Part shown: in pieces, positions 58,531 through 64,000 of the stretch
Layout: every line of letters starts with the position of its first letter
Numbering within the stretch: the stretch's first letter is position 1
Source: Isoetes taiwanensis
Taxonomy: Eukaryota > Streptophyta > Lycopodiopsida > Isoetales > Isoetaceae
Length of the DNA stretch: 64,000 nucleotides
Reading direction: 5' to 3'
NCBI GenBank assembly: GCA_021234155.1
Contig: JAJEKV010000053.1
Coordinates: 9,745,798 to 9,809,797, forward strand
Notes under the pieces: model-generated
The model's input: the letters and a program-made list of their open reading frames with translations, nothing else
Database searches by the model: none
What the model was told of the DNA's origin: nothing
Translations under genes and position numbers: made by a program

Positions 58531-59104
58531 ATGAATTAAGTTCATCATTTACAATGTCTGACCTTATGCCCAGCCTCACAAATAACAATAGACCTTGGCT
58601 ATAGCATCACCTCAAAATCTACTCAGTTTAACACTCTACTTCCGCTCAGGTTTCCTATGAACAAGCACAGTGTTGTTCTATTAAAAGCTCTCAGATATAC
58701 CGATGCAACACTATCTAACGTGAATGAGCAGCTAAGTTTCTTTTACACATTGTTAAGTCTTTGGATTTTGTGTTATAATAAAAGGTTACAAAAATTGGAT
58801 TATTACTGCATGTTTTTCTCATGGCGGTCAAAAAATTTGCAGACTTCCAACTTATGCCCAGCAACGCTGGGCACCATCACTAGTATTATATATCTTTATC
58901 ATCTGCTCAACACATGTGAACCAATGCTCGACACTTCTCGCAAATCACAAATGCTTGCTACCTTCAGGGGATTTATTTATTTTGAATATCAAGATCTAAG
59001 GAAGATGAACTACTTGATGCTGCATTTTAACACATAGACCACTTCATCCTGCAAAGCATAGGTGCTTTCAGTGTGGGCTTATGGTATAACTGATACTAGG
59101 AAGA

Positions 59105-59656
59105 ATAGAATAGAATATGATTTTATCGTCCACGGAGACCAACTGGCCTATGGGACCCAAGTACAAAGAGAGAGCAGCAGGCGTATTACTACCAGGATTA
59201 AAAAACCCCCGCCCCGAAGGGTTTTCGGGGGAAAAACCTTAGTAGCAATAAGGATGCTGACATACTGCGTAGTTATATACATAATCACAAGTACAGCTGA
59301 GGTTAATGTCGGACAGGGGGGCATAACTGAGTCCGCGTATCCATTACCTCCCGGAGGTACGATCCCAACAAGCCTACAGAGGCCGTGCTCAGTAGCTCAT
59401 GCAAGGCCTGATGGGGCACAACTAACCGAGCATACTGAGCCCGGATATGCTCGTACGCTGGACAGGCCTGGAGGGCGTGACTTTCATCCTCAATGGCGCC
59501 TTGTTGACGGCACTGACAGACTCCGTCCTCACGCGGTTCCCGAATCCATCTCCATGTCTCAATGCGGAGGTGGTGTGCACTTGTGCGAATGGAAGCAATC
59601 ATCCTGCGCTTTTTCATGGGTAGATGGGTGCGCAGGTAGTGGTGTGGGCCCCTCGA
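59105..59656 (-). mobile_element. 5'-truncated LINE fragment in segment B
   Basis: Segment A is uninterrupted here (AGGAAGA-GTGACTC, about 34750). On the minus strand the fragment encodes IASIRTSAHHLRIETWRW, then VCQCRQQGAIEDESHALQAC and PAYEHIR, the Cys-rich end of non-LTR reverse-transcriptase proteins. After a 3' untranslated region with a GC-rich hairpin it ends GTGGACGATAAAATCATATT and a TATTC repeat tail. Almost no target duplication is visible (at most GA). Truncation at the 5' end is typical of incomplete reverse transcription. Confidence 0.85.
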
Positions 59657-59923
59657 GTGACTCAACCACCTTTAATGTAACTACGCATTGCATTTAAAAT
59701 TATTTGATTATCTACTCAATGGTTCCAATATAGTGTAGAAATAGATTTGGAAAGAACCCAATATCAGAATGCCTACAGGGCTATGGAATGTGGGAGATGC
59801 TTATTGTTGGCTTCATCCAGTGGAGAAGCCTACTAGTGGAGTCTGTCCATTTCTGTCTTAAGGATCGATTGCTCGCACATATTGCAGAAACTGAGCAACA
59901 ACGTTCATCTGCACAGGTGTTTC

Positions 59924-60647
59924 CTAATCTGAGGATTGCTTAATTGCAACAGAATTACCTCTCTGTATATGTAAAATGAACAAGTCAGTCAGATGTTCTG
60001 ACATATGAGACTACAAGTTAAAGTTGAAGGATCTTACAGGAGCAGAGCTATCAAAGAATTTGGATTGGTAAGCTGACAATTGATTTCCTCTGGATTCATA
60101 CTTTTCTAATTGTGTTGCAATATCCCCGCCATATTTCTGCAGAAAAAACATGGAATATGTGAATAATAACTTGCAATTATGTATAACTGAAGAAGGAGGT
60201 TAGATCATTCTTACTTCAGGTGTGTTGTTCAAGAAGACGTCGTTCCTGAAAGTTTCAACTGCTCCATTGGATTCATAATTGAGGAAAACAGCTCCACCAT
60301 CTTCCTGTGTTGCGAAATATGCAAATACTAATGTTAGGAACTCTAAATTTACTGCATTGTAAAAAAAATTAAATTTACATATGGTTGCTTATTGCGGCAG
60401 AATTTTCTTTATATGTGCAGGTGGTACAGTCCAACTTTGCACCCCCATGATCAGCACAGTCTGTGCTAGAATCATCTACATAAGAAGCTCCTCCAAGTAT
60501 AGCATCGTTCTGACAGAATTCATAGTTACTCAAGGTAGTGCAGCTGGTTAGGCTGCATTGGCTCTTGCCCATAACTGGATTAGAAGATGATTCATTGGTT
60601 GGAATTATCTTGTTGGCTCCCCCATAAATACCTCCTCCCAATCCAGC
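59924..60647 (-). pseudogene. Beta-helix (Pmp-like) repeat protein gene, copy B, 3' part
   Basis: Minus-strand exons 60647-60393 (255 bp), 60304-60215 (90 bp), 60136-60038 (99 bp) and 59962-59924 (39 bp with TAG) are all phase-0 and in frame. They encode GLGGGIYGGANKI, ILGGASYVDD, GGAVFLNYESNG with FRNDVFLNN, and YGGDIATQLEKYESRG. This is the better-preserved copy. The donor of the first exon has lost its GT (copy A keeps GTAAGC; here ATAAGC), and upstream exons are cut off by the LTR element at 60697. Exon sizes in multiples of three fit repeat-by-repeat growth of a beta-helix. Confidence 0.65.
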
Positions 60648-60696
60648 CTGTTAAAGTTTGTCAACACACAATTCAAATCAATACAAATAAAATTTT

Positions 60697-61287
60697 TGTT
60701 TGGGGTCTGGGTTCGGGAACTCCTGGAAGACAGCCCTCTGTGAGGACCCGTGGATCTAACAGGAGAGTCCGGGGGACTATGTCACGCGGGATTTGCAAGA
60801 AGAGAAGAAAAAGAAGAAAACAGAACAAATGAGAGAAAGATGATAAGCTTCCTTGATATCAATGATGAAAATACATGAGCTCTCGCAATAGAGAGAAAAC
60901 TGAAAGGAGACAAGACTCAAAACTCATCTAAAAAACTCATGTGCTAGCTCTACTCATATATATAGTACAATGGCCTTGGGCCCAATATAGACACACTCGA
61001 CCGATCTCTGGTGCCGACTCCTGGAAGGAGGCCTGATTTGCAGGAATGTTGGCGGTGCCTCTTGAAGTGCCTAGAATCATGCTGACGCTGACGCGGGCGG
61101 TGACGGGCCGTCACTTGTCCGAGGGCGGCCTCTTGTTGACGGGCCAAAGGCTTTGATCAAGTGGGTCTCGCCGCTTGGTCTTCTGCGGAGCCTTTGATGA
61201 CTCGACCTGGGCTGACCGAGGATCCTTGAGCTTGACCTGGGTCTGTCAGATGCATGAATAGTCCTGCACCAGAGGCACAGACTAACA
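60697..61287 (-). repeat. 3' LTR of the right-edge retrotransposon
   Basis: 591 bp, starting TGTTTGGGGTCTGG and ending GACTAACA on the plus strand. A TATATATAG stretch lies at about 60957. The second LTR would be beyond 64000. Confidence 0.75.
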
Positions 61288-62718
61288 CTCCCCCACCAAA
61301 CGACACTCGAGTGAAGAAAAGGAGGAAGTGTTTCGAGGGCTGAAGCCATCTGTTCGAAAGTGATCCTCACGAGAGTGAGGACGGGCACCATTATGGTACC
61401 GGGCTATGAGATCCCCGGCGTGATTGAAGAGCAGGAGGAGTGTTTTGGCCAAGGGCGTGGATCTGCATCAATAAGAAAGCGAGAGCGCATTACCATGTCT
61501 TCAAGGGCGCTGGCCCCCAAAAATGTAATCGACATTCCATGAGGAGACAGTCTCAAGGCCAAAGGCACCGACAATCGCATTCGGATTGCAAAGAAAAAAT
61601 GGGACGCCGATTTAAGGAGCTTAGCAAAATGCATTTGAGAGCAGCGCAAAATCCTCGCTTTGAAGATGGATGTATGATCGTGAGGGTGGAGGCATTCTAC
61701 AAGAAGGTGTCAAGACCATGAAGCGCATCCGCCGCCGCTTGCCAACCACGCCATTAGCAATGTAGATCCAATTGGTGGTGGTGTCCAGAGTGGCACCTTC
61801 TTCCCAATGTGAGCGGCGAACAAAACGTGGATCCCACCGGAGATCCGGCCGAGATCCGAGGTGGTGTCCATCCCGCATGACCATCCATGACCTTGGTCCA
61901 AAAAGGAAGGCGCCAATCGGGTTAGGAACCTCGGGCGTGGAGGTACGCCCGTGGAAGCATAGGGAGAAGGAACCATGCCCGTGGGCGGGGTGTTGAGCGG
62001 TCTCCACAATTGACCGACAAGATCCGGATCAAGAGCCCGACACCAACGATCCCAAAGAGAAGCAGAGAGAGTTTTGACAGAGGGCTATCCCATCCCGTGG
62101 GGACCGCCTTGCTATCCAACAGAGCTTGTAACTGATTGTAACCTGTGAGGTGCTGCATATAAATTTGTGCATAGGGAAGATCCTCGGGATGTCCTAGATA
62201 TTTCCTGATTTGTTGCAGCGCTTCCGCTTGCCGTGAGAGATAAATGAGTGGCAAGCTCGTGCATGTACTCGATGAAGAGTTTGGGTCCGGCGGGATCCGC
62301 AAGATATGGATTGTTATCCCGGCACCCATTGCACGCTGGGGTCACCCCGAAAAAGCGGGCGTGGCCCATTGCCAAAGTGTTCCCGTATCACCCAGATAGA
62401 AATCATGAAATATGTAAGCCATGGGCTGAACCACTCTGAAGATGATAAAGTCTGGATCGGCACAGTGTATGAGATCAAAGACCACAAGGGCACAACACAA
62501 CCCTTTGTCTTCAATGGAAAGTTCGCCAAATCAAGAAAATCTGACTTTGCTTTCCAGGGGATATCCACAGTCCATCCGCCGCATGCCACTTCGAAAGGAA
62601 GAGGTGGCGCCAAGCAACCACATAATCGTGATAGCGAGGAAGGAACTGGGAAGTCAACAGGCATTCCGCTAAGAATGGCGGTATGGGCGCCAAGTTTTGC
62701 CCGAGCCTCATCGCCAGA
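61288..62718 (-). pseudogene. Frameshifted retroelement coding remnant
   Basis: Minus-strand frames such as QAEALQQIRKYLGHPEDLPY with IYMQHLTGYNQLQALLDSK and CGGWTVDIPWKAKSDFLDLA look protein-like and continue one another only through frame changes. I recognise no enzyme domain. They probably belong to the same polyprotein as the coiled-coil region at 63027-63960. Confidence 0.4.
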
Positions 62719-63960
62719 TCAATAGCTTGCTCGCAGCCGTTGTTCAAGATCTCGGATCCGGTTTGTCCCTTTCAAGCAAAGAAGCGGATTCGGGTCACGG
62801 ACCCGTTCGAGAAGTGTTGACCGGGAGGAGGATTTCCCAGTATTGAGACGAAACACGGCAATCTCCGCGTCATCCAAGATCTTCTCGCTTCGCACCTCCG
62901 TAGGCGATCTTGAAGAGAGGTGAGCTGAGAGGTTCAGGTAATCGAAAAGCCGAGCCGTCAAGGAGGCAACTTGAGCGTCCGTCTTTGAAAAGGTTTTGAA
63001 CTTGAGTGCTGAAATTTTCACCACGGTTAGGAGTACAAGGCATTGAGCTTAGCAATATCTGCGTCCTTGGTACTCAGGAGAGCGGCTTTGGACTTGTTGT
63101 GCTCCAATAAAGTCTGAATTTCTGACTGGAGCTGAGCCTGTTGATCTGCGAGTTGGCTGACTTGAGCTTGTGCACTTTTGAGATCTGCATGAGCCTGTAA
63201 GAGAGCTTCATGCTTGTCTTGAAGTTTGGCCTCCAAAGTTGCAACTTGGGCAGTTGCAGCTTGAAGGTCCTCGTGTACCGCATCAGAGGCTTCTAGGGCC
63301 CGTTGAACCCCGCTCATAAGAGCGTCTTGGGATTCTTGTAACTTGAGAGCGGCCCGCAGCTGAGCATCCTGGCGATCTTGATACAACAACTGACGAGGGT
63401 GTTGTGGTGGTGGAGCTGGCTGTTGCCTGGTTTGGGATGTTTGGGAAAAATGGTGTGAAGTGGATGGTGTAGCGGAGGAGGAGACAGTGACATGGGTGTG
63501 CTGATTGTGGACATGACCAGGGGAAGACGGGCGTGAAGTGCCAGCTTGGTGAGTTATTGGGAGGGAGCGCTGAGTGGAATTATGAGAATTTGGTGGTGTG
63601 GGAGGGAAGTAATGACGGATAAGGGCTTGAAAGTGGCCTCCCACGAAAAACTTCGTGAAATGGAAGTGGTACCCCTAAGGCGGTCCATTTCTTGGAGAAG
63701 ACGATAGAACATCATTTGGGGCCAATCTATGTGGTGTTTGGAGTGTGTAGCAGTGAGGACCAGGTTATAGAAAGGCTTATTGATATGGGTGTTCTTGATA
63801 GAATACCCAAGGAACTTTCGCCACAGAAATTTAACAAAGGTTTCGTGAGGCTTGTCGATATTGGTCAGACGATGGACATTGGCATGATAAGCGGTGCACC
63901 AAACTCGCGGACATCGAGATCCCAGATAGCGCACCATGATACACAAGGGGGTGTGCAAGG
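62719..63960 (-). pseudogene. Gag-like coiled-coil region of the retrotransposon
   Basis: A globular part (63958-63650: SRCPRVWCTAYHANVHRLTN, FVKFLWRKFLGYSIKNTHIN, WPQMMFYRLLQEMDRLRG) passes through a frame change near 63650 into a Ser/Pro/Thr-rich linker. A long coiled coil follows (63400-63060: AATAQVATLEAKLQDKHEAL, QVSQLADQQAQLQSEIQTLL). A second frame (63024-62719) carries on. This is a common build for plant retroelement gag-type proteins, which assemble particles in the cytoplasm. No zinc knuckle was seen. Confidence 0.5.
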
Positions 63961-64000
63961 GAATATGAAATACCTCAAAATCAAATGTTGAGTCAACGAA

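Larger units (their letters stand above)
55340..58883 (+). mobile_element. Non-autonomous Helitron carrying gene fragments
   Basis: It starts TCCTATATAATAAAATTA and ends CACTAG eleven bases after a 7-bp-stem hairpin, GCCCAGC-AAC-GCTGGGC (58856-58872). It sits between A and T with no target duplication, exactly as Helitrons insert; segment A shows the intact CCATTCA-TATTATAT (34522/34523). No Rep or helicase ORF is present in its 3,544 bp. Contents include a PPR fragment, a tRNA-T-arm-like GGGGATTTGAACCCC (57565-57579) and several internal duplications. Confidence 0.92.
48853..60696. repeat. Segment B of the large direct duplication
   Basis: Follows segment A in the same order and orientation: 48853-50269, 51865-52242, 52564-52594, 55050-55339, 58884-59104 and 59657-60696 are the matching blocks. 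The gaps are five insertions absent from A. Its right end is cut by the LTR retrotransposon at 60697. The T-arm-like motif recurs at 50220-50236. Confidence 0.95.
60697..64000 (-). mobile_element. LTR retrotransposon, truncated by the window end
   Basis: It interrupts segment B within an intron of the beta-helix gene. The LTR at 60697-61287 is followed by CTCCCCCACC, which on the minus strand is a purine tract directly before the LTR, so the element runs leftwards and its 5' end is outside the window. The interior carries gag-like minus-strand frames; no protease, RT or integrase motif was recognised in the part present. Confidence 0.75.

Overview
The window looks like repeat-dense, AT-rich nuclear DNA from a land plant. 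Plant-type gene pieces support this: a LYK4/5-like LysM-receptor pseudokinase, a GASA/snakin exon, PLS-class pentatricopeptide (PPR) fragments and an Ssu72 fragment, all with GT-AG introns. The variety of DNA transposons hints at a non-seed plant such as a fern, but that is a low-confidence guess. Only the pseudokinase (2160-3512) looks like an intact ordinary host gene; nearly everything else is mobile or decayed.

Layout. 1-13190: edge of a duplicated segment, the pseudokinase gene, a SINE-like repeat, tandem repeats, a 1.07 kb GA-rich tract, Ssu72 and PPR fragments, a 460-bp foldback and a GASA exon. 13192-21855 (element 1): an 8.66 kb DNA transposon with 30-bp terminal inverted repeats (TIRs). 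It carries a decayed multi-exon gene fusing a ParB/Srx-like domain to a beta-class DNA methyltransferase, a decayed transposase, and about 30 copies of the palindrome GGTATAAATTTATACC in phased arrays. 22690-31960: a LINE split by element 3 (24690-31577), a TIR transposon with an exact 8-bp target-site duplication (TSD).

32398-38650 (segment A) and 48853-60696 (segment B) are direct copies of one sequence and contain a decayed beta-helix gene. Between them lies element 2 (about 38651-48852). It encodes a BAH-like protein, a two-exon acidic protein, a divergent histone-H3-fold protein, a coiled-coil protein and a transposase-like protein. Thirteen copies of a second palindrome, CGCACCGTGGCCACGGTGCG, sit in four clusters at a near-constant 57-bp pitch.

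Comparing A with B gives empty sites for a 1.6 kb insertion, a MITE, a non-autonomous LTR element, a Helitron and a LINE fragment in B, and for a Helentron-like element in A. 60697 to the window end is part of another LTR retrotransposon.

Main inference: elements 1 and 2 are unrelated in palindrome sequence and in most genes, but share a design. Each has a transposase, chromatin- or DNA-modification-type proteins, and arrays of one element-specific palindrome in promoters or introns at regular spacing. In element 1 the ParB-like protein is the natural candidate to bind the palindrome; in element 2 the binder is unknown. Both now carry disabling mutations.
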